A DNA stretch of 64,000 nucleotides from Streptomyces sp. NBC_01460 (GTDB taxonomy: Bacteria > Actinomycetota > Actinomycetes > Streptomycetales > Streptomycetaceae). Position 1 is the first letter of the stretch; every line of letters starts with the position of its first letter. The stretch lies in the NCBI RefSeq assembly GCF_036227405.1, contig NZ_CP109473.1, positions 558,001 to 622,000 of the forward strand, given 5' to 3'. Positions 25,301 through 32,976 of this stretch are shown piece after piece. The notes below the pieces were generated by a model, which saw only the letters and a list, made by a program, of their open reading frames with translations, was not told where the DNA came from and did not search any database. Made by a program: the position numbers and the translations under genes.

Positions 25301-26622
25301 CCGGTGACGCCCTTGTTGTCCGAGGACGCCGACCAGGTCAGCTTGATCTGCCCGGTGGCCGGCTCCGTGAAGGCCAGACCCGAGGGCGCGGTGGGCGCCT
25401 GCGTGTCACCGGAGTCGCCGGTGCGGGTGACGGTGTTGCTGTTGCCCGACTGGTTGCCCGCCGCGTCCTTGGCCCTGACGTGGTAGGAGACGGTCTCGCT
25501 CGCCGGGCGGGTGTCCGTGAAGGTGGTCACACCGCCCGCCACGCTGGTCAGCAGCGTGTTGTTGGCGTAGACGTCGTAGCCCGTGACGCCGGTGTTGTCC
25601 GAGGACGCCGACCAGGTCAGCTTGATCTGCCCGGTGGCCGGCTCCGTGAGGGCCAGGCCCGAGGGCGCGGTGGGCGCCTGCGTGTCACCGGTGCTCGGGC
25701 CGTAGATCTCCAGTTCGGAGAGCTGGGCGGCCGGCTGGACGGAGTTGGCGGTGACGAGCACCCGCACGTAGCGGGTCGTGGTCGCGTCGAAGGAGATCGT
25801 CGCCGAGTGCCCGCCCGCGGCGTTGAAGGTGTACGCCTTGGACGCGGTCAGGTCGCTGAACTCCGTGCCGTCGGCGCTGCCCTGGATCTTCAGGGTCTGG
25901 GAGCGCTGCTCCCAGCCGTCGGGCAGCCGGAGCACGACCCGGTCGACCCGGACCGAGGCACCGAGGTCGGCCCGGATCCACTGCGGGAGCTCGTTGTTCC
26001 TGCTCTCCCAGTAGCTGGCCCGGTTGCCGTCGTTGCCGTGGGAGGCCACGTAGGTCTCGGTGTAGCTGCTCGCCCTGAGTGTCTTGCCCGCGGCGAGGTC
26101 GGCCGAGGACTCGCCCGCGGCCCGGACCTCCAGCTCGGAGAGCTGCGCGTTCTGCCACCCCGTGTTGGCCGTGACGTTCACGCGCACGAACCGGGTCTGG
26201 GTGGCCGGGAAGGATATCTTCACGGCGTTGGAGGTGCCGGGGCTGAAGGTGTACGCCGCCGAGCTCTTCAGCGTCGAGAAGCTGGTGCCGTCGGCGCTTC
26301 CCTGGACGGAGAGGGTCTGCTGCCTGGTCTCCCATCCCGCGGGGAGCTTCAGCGTCACCTCGTCCACCCGGGCGGTCGTGCCGAGGTCGGCCTGGACCCA
26401 CTGCGGCAGCGCGCCGCCCGATCCTTCCCAGTACGTCGCCTGGTTGCCGTCCGTCACGTTGCGGGCGGCGTACTCGCCGGCGCTGCTCGCCGCGGTGGTC
26501 CGGCCTGCGGCGATGTTGGGCCCGTCGGCCGCCGCGGCGGTGAGCGACGGCCATCCGATCATCAGAAGACTGGTGGTGACCACGGCGGAAAGGGTCCGCC
26601 ATCTCCAGCGTTGGGCTCTCAT
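22336..26622 (-). CDS. GH87 alpha-1,3-glucanase / mycodextranase-type secreted enzyme
   Basis: A 1428-residue modular secreted enzyme. Order: signal peptide (1-33, ending TAAAADG), two F5/8-type (discoidin) carbohydrate-binding domains (about 38-165, 170-305), two fibronectin III domains (about 318-495), a third discoidin-like domain (about 500-635), two CARDB-type beta domains (about 645-870), a CBM6/35-like module starting YDMYEAEDGV (about 880-1020), and a right-handed beta-helix catalytic domain (about 1035-1428). The catalytic region has D1190 in FADGIN and D1213-D1214 in ATGDDSF, the three-aspartate pattern of GH87. Such enzymes cleave alpha-1,3 linkages in fungal-type glucan or nigeran. 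ATG 26622 gives a clean signal; an in-frame start at 26655 is possible. Confidence 0.9.
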   Translation of the reverse strand: MRAQRWRWRTLSAVVTTSLLMIGWPSLTAAAADGPNIAAGRTTAASSAGEYAARNVTDGNQATYWEGSGGALPQWVQADLGTTARVDEVTLKLPAGWETRQQTLSVQGSADGTSFSTLKSSAAYTFSPGTSNAVKISFPATQTRFVRVNVTANTGWQNAQLSELEVRAAGESSADLAAGKTLRASSYTETYVASHGNDGNRASYWESRNNELPQWIRADLGASVRVDRVVLRLPDGWEQRSQTLKIQGSADGTEFSDLTASKAYTFNAAGGHSATISFDATTTRYVRVLVTANSVQPAAQLSELEIYGPSTGDTQAPTAPSGLALTEPATGQIKLTWSASSDNTGVTGYDVYANNTLLTSVAGGVTTFTDTRPASETVSYHVRAKDAAGNQSGNSNTVTRTGDSGDTQAPTAPSGLAFTEPATGQIKLTWSASSDNKGVTGYDVYANNVLRKSVAGDVTTYTDTQSAATTVSYVVRARDAAGNVSGASNTVTRNGATSGASNLAVSKPITASSVVHTFVAANANDNSLSTYWEGAGGSYPNTLTVKLGANADTESVVVKLNPDSSWGARTQNIQVLGREQDATSFTGLAAAKDYAFSPATGNTVTIPVTARVADVQLKFTSNSGSGAGQVAEFQVLGAPAPNPDLQVTAVSASPSAPVESDAITLSATVRNSGAVASPAGKVDFELGGSKAATASVGALAAGASAQVTASIGARDAGSYALGAVVDPAGEIIEQNETNNRFTSGTPLVVKPVSSSDLVASAVTTSPSGPSNGDTVTFSVAVKNQGSVASASGSHGITLSLIDSKGATVKTLTGAHNGAIAAGSTTAPVSLGTWTAANGSYTVKVVLADDANELPVKRTNNTSTESLFVGRGANMPYDMYEAEDGVTGGGAKVVGPNRTVGDVAGEASGRKAVTLDSTGNYVEFTTRATTNTLVTRFSIPDAAGGGGIESKLNVYVDGTFLKAIDLTSKYAWLYGNETGPGNDPGSGAPRHIYDEANVMLGKTVPAGSKIRLQKDAANTSTYAIDFVSLEQVSQVANPDAATYTVPAGFTHQDVQNALDKVRMDTTGKLVGVYLPAGDYATASKFQVYGKAVKVVGAGPWFTRFRAPSTQDNTDIGFRAEASAKGSSFSNFAYFGNYTSRIDGPGKVFDFSNVSDIVIDNIWNEHMVCLYWGANTDSVTIKNSRIRNMFADGINMTNGSTDNHVTNNEARATGDDSFALFSAIDAGGSDMKNNVYENLTSILTWRAAGVAVYGGYDNTFRNIHIADTLVYSGITVSSLDFGYPMNGFGTAPTAIENVSVVRSGGHFWGTQTFPGIWLFSASKVFQGIRISHVDIVDPTYSGIMFQTNYVGGQPQFPIKDTVLTDISISGARKSGDAFDAKSGFGLWANEMPESGQGPAVGEVTFNGLKFSNNAQDVKNTTPGFKININP
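25282..25412. repeat. FN3-domain repeat, copy 1
   Basis: A 131-bp segment encoding the start of a fibronectin III domain (with TGVTGYDVYANN-type and APTAPSGLAFTEPATGQIKL sequence) is repeated at 25561-25691 with only about six differences. The identity at silent sites points to recent duplication or gene conversion between the two FN3 modules. Confidence 0.85.
25561..25691. repeat. FN3-domain repeat, copy 2
   Basis: Second 131-bp copy of the FN3 segment described at 25282-25412. The differences are a few substitutions near GTCGTAGCC and in CAGGCC/CAGACC. Confidence 0.85.
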
Positions 26623-26998
26623 AAGTCCCCGATCTTGGGCCTCGGCGCAGGACACACCGAGGACGCGGCTCTGTCGGTACAGCTCTCCGGCACCCTTTTC
26701 TGCATGCTGTGAGCTGAGTTTTGCGCTTTGCCGTCAGAGAGTTGCAGAGAAGTGCGAGAGCGTCCACGGTTGGGACAGAAAACGGAACAGTCGAGCACCA
26801 CGCGAGTGGCACTCAAGGAGCAGGCCCTGTCGCGCATTTGAGGACGGTTCGGCGCATGGATCGAGGGACGGCGGATGCTTGGAAAGCACGTAAGAAATTT
26901 GCGTAGGCCTGCAAGCCGACGGAAAGTGCCTGCTCCAGGGCATGACGAGGAGCGGGGCCCGCGGCACGCGGACCCCGCTCGGTGGAGCCGGCCGGAGG
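26623..26998. other. Upstream region of the GH87 gene
   Basis: About 376 bp, unusually A/T-rich in places (for example near 26700-26760 and 26880-26910). It must carry the GH87 promoter, but I cannot single out hexamers or a LacI-type palindrome. The protease terminator occupies its right end. Confidence 0.45.
26950..26980 (-). terminator. Hairpin terminator after the S8 protease gene
   Basis: GAGCGGGGCCCGC pairs with GCGGACCCCGCTC with one mismatch around a 5-nt loop, 18 bp after the protease stop. Confidence 0.75.
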
Positions 26999-28183
26999 TC
27001 AGAGACCGCCGGTGTACAGCAGCCGGTCCGGCGAGCCGGAGCCCAGACCCGTCAGGACGTCCGGGGTCGCCTCCGCGGCGAGCCAGTCGGCGACCTCCTG
27101 CGGCGCCGCGTCGGGGTGCTGCTCCTTGTAGAGAGCCGCGGCACCGGCGACGTGCGGACTGGCCATGGAGGTTCCGCTCAGTGTCGTGGAACCGCCACCG
27201 AGCTTCGCGGACACGATGTCCACGCCCGGGGCGTACAGCCACACGCAGGTGCCCCAGTTGCTGAACGTCGCCTGGCGGTCCCGGTCGTCGGAGGCACCCA
27301 CGGCGAGCACGCCGTCGGCACGCGCCGGGGAGACGTCACAGGCGTCCTGGTTCTCGTTGCCCGCCGCGACCACGGGCAGGGTGCCCTCCGCCGCGAGGGC
27401 GTCGAACGCGTCGTCGACGGCCGACGAAGCGGGCCCGCCGAGGGAGGCGTTGACCACGGCCGGCTGCTCGGCGTTCTGGGCGATCCAGTCGAGGCCGGCG
27501 ATGATCCCGGCCCACGTGCCCGACCCCTCGCAGTCGAGCACCCGCACCGGCACGAGGGCAGCCGCGGGGGCGACCCCGTACGTCTCGCCGGCCACGGTCC
27601 CGGCCACGTGCGTGCCGTGACCGTTGCAGTCCTCACCGTCGCGGCCGTCCCCGATCGCGTCGTAGCCGGCGCCCACCCTGCCGCCCAGCTCGCTGTGGGC
27701 GGACTCGATGCCGGTGTCGAGGATGTACGCGGTCACACCCTGGCCCGTGCCGGACACGTCGTAGGTGCCGTCCAGCGGCAGACTCCGCTGGTCGATGCGG
27801 TCCTGCCCCCAGCTCCCGGCCACGGCCCGCTTCCCCGCCGCCGCCTTGGCGGCGGGCGGGGAGACGGACGCCTCGCTGTTCTCCTCGACGGTCTGGACAC
27901 CTGCCGCACCGCGCACCTGCTCGAGCTGCGCCGGCGTGAGCGAGGCCGCGAAGCCGTGCAGGACCTTGCTGTACGTGAAGAGGGTGCGGACCCCGAGCTG
28001 CTCGGCCATGGCACTCGGCGCCTGCTCGGGCGAAAGGGTGACGATGTACTGGCCGGGCACGGCCCGGGCCGACTTCTGCACCGGCACGAGCGTCTCGCCG
28101 GTGTCGGCCGTGGCCGTGGTGGTGCCGATCAGGGGGGCGATCAGCAGTAGAGCGGCTGGTGCCCATCGGGCGCGCAGGCGCAT
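26999..28183 (-). CDS. Secreted S8-family subtilisin-like serine protease
   Basis: The 394-residue preproenzyme has a signal peptide (1-27, ending TATAD), an I9 inhibitor propeptide (about 40-115; PGQYIVTLSPEQAPSAMAEQ and VQTVEENSEAS) and a subtilisin catalytic domain of the proteinase K branch with D156 in YILDTGIES, H189 in NGHGTHVAGT and S339 in GTSMASPHVAG. The oxyanion asparagine is in AGNENQ. Cysteines in DCNGHG, LDCEGS, DACDVS and GTCVW fit two disulfides. AAGGGAG precedes ATG 28183. Likely an extracellular scavenging protease. It diverges from the GH78 gene. Confidence 0.94.
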   Translation of the reverse strand: MRLRARWAPAALLLIAPLIGTTTATADTGETLVPVQKSARAVPGQYIVTLSPEQAPSAMAEQLGVRTLFTYSKVLHGFAASLTPAQLEQVRGAAGVQTVEENSEASVSPPAAKAAAGKRAVAGSWGQDRIDQRSLPLDGTYDVSGTGQGVTAYILDTGIESAHSELGGRVGAGYDAIGDGRDGEDCNGHGTHVAGTVAGETYGVAPAAALVPVRVLDCEGSGTWAGIIAGLDWIAQNAEQPAVVNASLGGPASSAVDDAFDALAAEGTLPVVAAGNENQDACDVSPARADGVLAVGASDDRDRQATFSNWGTCVWLYAPGVDIVSAKLGGGSTTLSGTSMASPHVAGAAALYKEQHPDAAPQEVADWLAAEATPDVLTGLGSGSPDRLLYTGGL

Positions 28184-28457
28184 GCGTTCTCCCTTGAGAT
28201 GGAGGAGCGGATCGCGGACCACGTCAGGTCCGCGACGTGCGAACACCTGACCTTTCGTCCACATCCCGGGCGGGCCTTGAGCCGCGTCAGCCGGACAGCG
28301 CAACGATCGGTACCGGGGCAGGCCCATTCGGCCGATCACATGAAAGGTTTCAACTCCTCCTGCGAGCGAAGATAGACCTGCCCCGACAGGGTCGTCAATG
28401 CCGCACGCAGCAGGCTTGCAACCATCAAGCCAGATGAACGCGATCGCGAAAGAACTC

Positions 28458-28486
28458 TTGACAGGGACTGGTCACAATCATAGCTT
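28458..28486 (+). promoter_or_regulatory. Vegetative-type promoter of the GH78 gene
   Basis: TTGACA at 28458-28463 and TAGCTT at 28481-28486 are separated by 17 bp, a good match to the major sigma-factor consensus. It would start transcription about 38 nt before the GTG at 28531. Confidence 0.7.
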
Positions 28487-28494
28487 CGCACTCC

Positions 28495-28506
28495 TGAAAC
28501 GATTCA
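28495..28506. promoter_or_regulatory. LacI-like operator in the GH78 leader
   Basis: TGAAACGATTCA is a near-perfect 12-bp palindrome with the CpG centre typical of LacI-family operators, placed just after the predicted transcription start of GH78. Regulator unknown. Confidence 0.45.
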
Positions 28507-28530
28507 TCACCATCGTTACGGAGCCGCGCT

Positions 28531-31500
28531 GTGATCAGCAGAAGACGACTGCTCAGCACCACCGCCGCCACCGCCGCGCTCGCCGCGGTGTCCGCGCCCG
28601 CCGCCGGTGCGTCCGGGCCGGCGCGGGGAGCCGCCGCCCGGGCCCGCGTGACCGGGCCGACCGTCGAGTACGTGAGCCATCCTCTGGGCCTCGACACCCC
28701 CCGTCCGCGGCTGAGCTGGCCCGTCGCCTCGGACAGCCCCGGCACGGCCCAGACCGCCTACCAGGTCCGTGTGGCCACCTCTGCCGACCGCCTGGGGAAC
28801 CCGGACGTCTGGGACAGCGGCAGGGTCGGGTCTGCGCAGTCCCTGCTCGTTCCGTACGCGGGCCCCGGTCTCACGTCCCGTACCCGCTACTTCTGGTCCG
28901 TGCGGGTCTGGGACACGGACGGCCGGGCCTCCGCGTGGAGCGAGCCGTCCTGGTGGGAGACCGGGCTCCTGGAGGCCTCGGACTGGTCGGCCGGCTGGAT
29001 CGCCGCGCCATCGGCGCTGACCGGTGCCCCCTCCCTGGACGACGCCTCGTGGATCTGGTTCCCCGAGGGGGATCCCACGGTCGAGGCACCCGCCGCCACA
29101 CGGTGGTTCCGCGGCCGGGTGGAGGTTCCGGAGGGGGTCACCCGGGCCCGTCTGGTCATGAGCGCCGACGACGGGTTCACCGCACTGGTGAACGGTGCGG
29201 AGGTGGCGCACACGGAGGCGGACGGCCCCGCCGAGAACTGGAAGCGCCCCGTCCTGGTGGACGTGACCGCCCGTCTCTCCCCCGGCACCCAGGTCGTCGC
29301 CGTCTCGGCGACGAACGCCGTCGCCGGCCCCGCAGGGCTCCTGGGAGCACTGGAGCTGACCACCGAGGACGGGACGACCACGGTCGTCACCGGCGCCGCC
29401 TGGCGGGCGACCGACGAACAGCCGTCGGGAGACTGGCACACGGAGTCCTACGACGACTCCGCCTGGCCCGCCGCCGAGGTCCTCGCCCGCTGGGGCTCCG
29501 GCCCCTGGGGGAAGGTCGCGGTGGCGTACTCCCCCGCCACCCAGCTGCGACGGGAATTCCGCCTGGGCCGCAAACGCGTCGCGCGGGCCCGGCTGTACTC
29601 GACGGCCCTCGGTCTGTACGAGGTGTCCCTCAACGGCGAGCGCGTCGGTGAGGACCGCCTCGCCCCGGGCTGGACGGACTACCACCAGCGGGTCCAGTAC
29701 CAGACGTACGACGTGACGGGCCTGCTGGCGCCGGGCGGCAACGCCCTCGGGATCACGCTGGCGACGGGGTGGTACGCGGGGAACATCGCCTGGTTCGGGC
29801 CCCATCAGTACGGCGAGCGGCCCGCCGCGCTCGCGCAGCTGGAGGTGACCTACACCGACGGTTCGACCGAGCGCGTGGTGTCGGGGCCGGACTGGCTCAG
29901 CGCCGCCGGGCCCGTCACCGGGGCGGACCTCATGGCGGGCGAGGAGTACGACGCCCGGCTGGAGACCGACGGATGGACGCGCCCCGGTTTCGACGCCTCC
30001 GGCTGGCTCGCGGCCGACCGCGTCGACGGGGTCACCGCGGCCCTCGTGGCCGAGGTGGACGGCGCCTGCCGCGTGGAGCGGGAGCTGACGACCCGTGAAG
30101 TGACCGAACCGAAGCCCGGCGTATACGTGTTCGACCTCGGCCAGAACATGGTGGGCGCCGCACGCCTCACGGTGTCCGGCCCGGCCGGGACGACGGTGCG
30201 GCTGCGCCACGCCGAGGTACTGAACCCGGACGGCACGATCTACACGACCAATCTGCGCACCGCCCGGGCCACGGACACCTACACGCTCAAGGGAGGGGGC
30301 AAGGAGACCTACGAGCCCCGCTTCACGTTCCACGGCTTCCGCTACGTCGAGGTGACCGGGTATCCCGGCACGCCGGGACCGGACGCGATCGTGGGCCGTG
30401 TCATCCACACCTCGGCACCGTTCACGATGGACTTCACGACCGATGTGCCCATGCTGAACCAGCTCCACAGCAACATCACCTGGGGGCAGCGCGGCAACTT
30501 CCTCTCGATCCCGACGGACACCCCGGCGCGCGACGAACGGCTCGGCTGGACCGGGGACATCAACGTGTTCGCCCCCACCGCCGCCTACACGATGGAGTCG
30601 GCGCGCTTCCTCACCAAGTGGCTCCACGACCTGCGCGACGCCCAGACCTCCGACGGCGCCTTCACCCATGTCGCCCCGGACCTCCCGAACGTCGGCAACG
30701 GCGCGGCCGGCTGGGGTGACGCCGGGGTGACCGTCCCGTGGGCCCTGTACCAGGCCTACGGCGATGTGCGGGTGCTGGAGCAGTCCTGGTCCTCGATGCT
30801 CGAATGGCTGCAGTACCTGGAGGCGCACAGCACCGGGCTGCTGCGCCCCGCCGACGGCTTCGGCGACTGGCTGAACATCGAGGACGAGACGCCGAAGGAC
30901 GTCATCGCCACGGCCTACTTCGCCCACAGCGCCGATCTCGTCGCCCGGACCGCCGAGGCGCTGGGCAAGGACCCCGCGCCGTACCGGGCGCTCTTCGGCC
31001 GGGTGCGTGACGCGTTCCGCGCGGCGTACGTCTCGGCCGGGGGGAGGGTGAAGGGCGACACGCAGACGGCCTATGTGCTGGCCCTGTCCATGGATCTGCT
31101 CGCGGAGGGCGACCGCGGACCGGCCGCGGACCGGCTGGTCGCGCTCATCGAGGCGAAGGGCTGGCACCTGTCGACGGGCTTCCTCGGCACCCCCCGGCTG
31201 CTGCCGGTCCTCACGGACACCGGCCACACGGACGTCGCCTACCGCCTGCTGCTGCAGCGGACCTTCCCGAGCTGGGGCTACCAGATCGAGCGGGGCGCCA
31301 CCACGATGTGGGAGCGCTGGGACTCGATCCGGCCGGACGGCAGCTTCCAGGACGCCGGGATGAACTCCTTCAACCACTACGCGTACGGCTCGGTCGGTGA
31401 GTGGATGTACGCGAACATCGCGGGCATCGCACCCGGCGCCCCCGGATTCCGGAAGATCGTCGTACGGCCGCGGCCGGGCGGCGGGGTGACGCGGGCCGGT

Positions 31501-31728
31501 GGACGCTTCGACTCACGGTACGGGCCGGTCACCACACGCTGGGAGAAGGACGGCAGCCGCTTCGCCCTCGCGGTGGCGCTGCCGCCGAACACGACCGCCG
31601 AGGTGTGGGTGCCGGGCGGCGACAAGCGGAGTGCGGGCCGGGGCCCCGCCGTCTTCCTCCGGCTGGACGACGGGTGCGCGGTCTTCGCCGCCGGCTCGGG
31701 CAGCCATCACTTCACGGCGGCGGGCTGA
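28531..31728 (+). CDS. GH78 alpha-L-rhamnosidase, Tat-exported
   Basis: A 1065-residue enzyme with the full GH78 layout: Tat signal (SRRRLLSTTAATAALAAV), an N-terminal beta domain (about 40-130), beta-sandwich binding domains with SADDGFTALVNGAEVA and LYSTALGLYEVSLNGERVGED (about 150-500), an (alpha/alpha)6 catalytic barrel (about 620-970) and a C-terminal beta domain. Catalytic motifs are DTPARDERLGWTGDIN (general acid) and GATTMWERWDS (general base). It releases terminal alpha-L-rhamnose from plant or microbial glycans. GTG 28531 has GGAG 7 nt upstream and gives the correct signal. A promoter and a LacI-like box precede it. Confidence 0.95.
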   Translation: MISRRRLLSTTAATAALAAVSAPAAGASGPARGAAARARVTGPTVEYVSHPLGLDTPRPRLSWPVASDSPGTAQTAYQVRVATSADRLGNPDVWDSGRVGSAQSLLVPYAGPGLTSRTRYFWSVRVWDTDGRASAWSEPSWWETGLLEASDWSAGWIAAPSALTGAPSLDDASWIWFPEGDPTVEAPAATRWFRGRVEVPEGVTRARLVMSADDGFTALVNGAEVAHTEADGPAENWKRPVLVDVTARLSPGTQVVAVSATNAVAGPAGLLGALELTTEDGTTTVVTGAAWRATDEQPSGDWHTESYDDSAWPAAEVLARWGSGPWGKVAVAYSPATQLRREFRLGRKRVARARLYSTALGLYEVSLNGERVGEDRLAPGWTDYHQRVQYQTYDVTGLLAPGGNALGITLATGWYAGNIAWFGPHQYGERPAALAQLEVTYTDGSTERVVSGPDWLSAAGPVTGADLMAGEEYDARLETDGWTRPGFDASGWLAADRVDGVTAALVAEVDGACRVERELTTREVTEPKPGVYVFDLGQNMVGAARLTVSGPAGTTVRLRHAEVLNPDGTIYTTNLRTARATDTYTLKGGGKETYEPRFTFHGFRYVEVTGYPGTPGPDAIVGRVIHTSAPFTMDFTTDVPMLNQLHSNITWGQRGNFLSIPTDTPARDERLGWTGDINVFAPTAAYTMESARFLTKWLHDLRDAQTSDGAFTHVAPDLPNVGNGAAGWGDAGVTVPWALYQAYGDVRVLEQSWSSMLEWLQYLEAHSTGLLRPADGFGDWLNIEDETPKDVIATAYFAHSADLVARTAEALGKDPAPYRALFGRVRDAFRAAYVSAGGRVKGDTQTAYVLALSMDLLAEGDRGPAADRLVALIEAKGWHLSTGFLGTPRLLPVLTDTGHTDVAYRLLLQRTFPSWGYQIERGATTMWERWDSIRPDGSFQDAGMNSFNHYAYGSVGEWMYANIAGIAPGAPGFRKIVVRPRPGGGVTRAGGRFDSRYGPVTTRWEKDGSRFALAVALPPNTTAEVWVPGGDKRSAGRGPAVFLRLDDGCAVFAAGSGSHHFTAAG

Positions 31729-31742
31729 CGCCGGGGCGCTCC

Positions 31743-31787
31743 GGGCCGCGACCGCCGGGGACGAGTCGTTCCCGGCGGTCGCGGCCC
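31743..31787 (+). terminator. Hairpin terminator after GH78
   Basis: A perfect 17-bp stem, GGGCCGCGACCGCCGGG with its complement, lies 14 bp after the GH78 stop. The 11-nt loop can itself pair. Confidence 0.85.
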
Positions 31788-31830
31788 GCCGGGAACGGTT
31801 GACCTGAAGTGCGCGTCACCGTGTTGACTT

Positions 31831-31861
31831 CCCTTCGAGCCCGGACGACCGGGCCGAAGGG
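31831..31861. terminator. Second hairpin, isolated
   Basis: CCCTTCG-A-GCCCGG pairs with CCGGGC-CGAAGGG around a 4-nt ACGA loop, with one bulged base. It lies 100 bp beyond GH78 with no gene near, so it may be a backup terminator or the end of a small RNA. Confidence 0.5.
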
Positions 31862-32069
31862 GAGGACCGCCCTCTCCTGCACGGATGCGGGCTGCGCAAG
31901 GGGCCGTACGCGGACCATCGGCCCGCTCACCTCTCCGGGGTGGTGCGAGCACTCTGTCGGCACCTCCTGCCCGGCCGCCCACGCCGCCGGCCGCCGGAAC
32001 CCTGCGTTCGCCGCGCGCCCCGAACGCCTCCTGGCTCGACGGGGACGACGAGGTGAGACGGAACGAGCG

Positions 32070-32553
32070 TCAGCAGGCGACGGCGATGTTGATCAGTGGG
32101 CCACACCCGGACGTGCTGCCCGCGGCGATGAGGTCGATGCCGGCAAGGAATTGCCCGCGGTCGTCGTGGTCGAGCCCACGGTCCGCGACCGCCCGGGCGC
32201 AGGGGTACTCCTGCGGCACTGGGCTGTCGCCATCGGGCCGTCACGGCGTCCGTGGAGGCCTCGTGCTCGGTTTCCGGGCCGAGGCTGGACGCGCGGGCAC
32301 GATTCGCGACGTGCTGGCCGGCGGCGCCGAGGGTGTGGTGCAACAGGGCGGAAGTCGCGACCAGGAGCTCCCTCCTGCCCGCCACATACCGGTAGAGCGC
32401 ACCGGGACCGGTGGCACGGCACGCACTCAGCGCCCGGAAGGTCGGCCCGCTCCCGCCCTCCTTGTCCGGAAGACCGGTGGCGGCTTCGATCATCTGCTCG
32501 CGGGACAGAGGGCTGAGGCGCCGCTCGGGCCACTTATGCGTCCGTCGTGCCAC
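32070..32553 (-). pseudogene. Frameshifted TetR-family regulator
   Basis: From a GTG at 32553 the frame encodes a TetR-like helix-turn-helix: RRLSPLSREQMIEAATGLPD, TFRALSACRATGPGALYRYV, then RRELLVATSALLHHTL. Similarity then fades, and the typical C-terminal end (EYPCARAVADRG, HDDRGQFLAGIDLIAAG) is found in a different frame ending at 32070. The two parts together span only about 161 codons, shorter than the usual 190-220, so a frameshift and probably a deletion have occurred. It diverges from the ABM-domain gene across a large palindrome that would have been its operator. A sequencing error could explain the shift but not the missing length. Confidence 0.7.
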
Positions 32554-32570
32554 CTCTTCATTTTGACACG

Positions 32571-32613
32571 ACTGGAATGCTGTTCCACACTCGTAATGGA
32601 ACGACATTCCAGT
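32571..32613. promoter_or_regulatory. Large TetR-type operator palindrome
   Basis: A 43-bp interrupted palindrome: ACTGGAATG-N2-GTTCCA, nine spacer bases, then TGGAAC-N2-CATTCCAGT. All 15 outer and inner arm bases pair; only the two N2 positions do not. A TTGACA lies just left at 32563-32568. It sits between the decayed TetR gene and the ABM gene. Confidence 0.8.
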
Positions 32614-32661
32614 GACCGGCCGGGCCCAGGCGCCCCGCCACGCAAGCAGGAGGAGATGACC

Positions 32662-32976
32662 ATGGCACTGCAGGACCAGCCCACTTACCTCATCAAGATG
32701 CGCGCCAAGCCGGGACTCGGCGACACGCTGCTCGCACTGGCTACCGCCGGGATGGAGAAGTCGGGGTCCTCCGACCGCTTCATCATGGTCCGCGAGGACG
32801 CCGACCCTGACGTGCTGTGGAACATGGAGGTCTTCCGCAGCCGGGAGGCGAAGGACGCCTACGAGAACAGCCCCCTCGCCGATGAGCTCCGCGACGAAAT
32901 CATCGGCCTTCTCGCCGAGCCGCCCCTGCGGATCGAGGTCCACCCCTACTCCGCCCTGCCCGCCGACCCGGCCTGA
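32662..32976 (+). CDS. Antibiotic-biosynthesis-monooxygenase (ABM) domain protein
   Basis: The 104-residue protein is a single ABM-type ferredoxin-like alpha/beta barrel: YLIKMRAKPGLGDTLLALATAG, then SDRFIMVREDADPDVLWNMEVFRSREAKDAY with the conserved E-x-F/W pattern, and LLAEPPLRIEVHPYSAL. Members act as cofactor-free quinone monooxygenases or in small-molecule turnover. ATG 32662 lies nine bases after AGGAGG; an ATG two codons earlier overlaps that site too closely. Its promoter region holds the 43-bp operator, and the same half-sites precede the FAD monooxygenase downstream, so the two probably form one response. Confidence 0.85.
   Translation: MALQDQPTYLIKMRAKPGLGDTLLALATAGMEKSGSSDRFIMVREDADPDVLWNMEVFRSREAKDAYENSPLADELRDEIIGLLAEPPLRIEVHPYSALPADPA

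Larger units (their letters stand above)
28184..28530. other. Divergent promoter region, protease / GH78
   Basis: About 347 bp. The right part carries the GH78 promoter and a LacI-like palindrome, described separately. The left part must hold the protease promoter; I see A/T-rich GAAAGGTTTCAACTCC near 28342 but no clear hexamers. Confidence 0.5.
31729..32069. other. Intergenic region after GH78
   Basis: About 340 bp without a supportable gene. It holds two strong hairpins (31743-31787 and 31831-31861) and leads into the decayed TetR gene. I see no other feature. Confidence 0.5.

Noticed and set aside
22078..26712. A 1544-codon plus-strand open frame
   Set aside because: It is the antisense of the GH87 gene; its composition is Gly/Arg/Val-rich with no domain, a usual artefact of high G+C.
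28516..31377. A 953-codon minus-strand frame opposite GH78
   Set aside because: GH78 has a full domain set and catalytic motifs; the antisense product has none.
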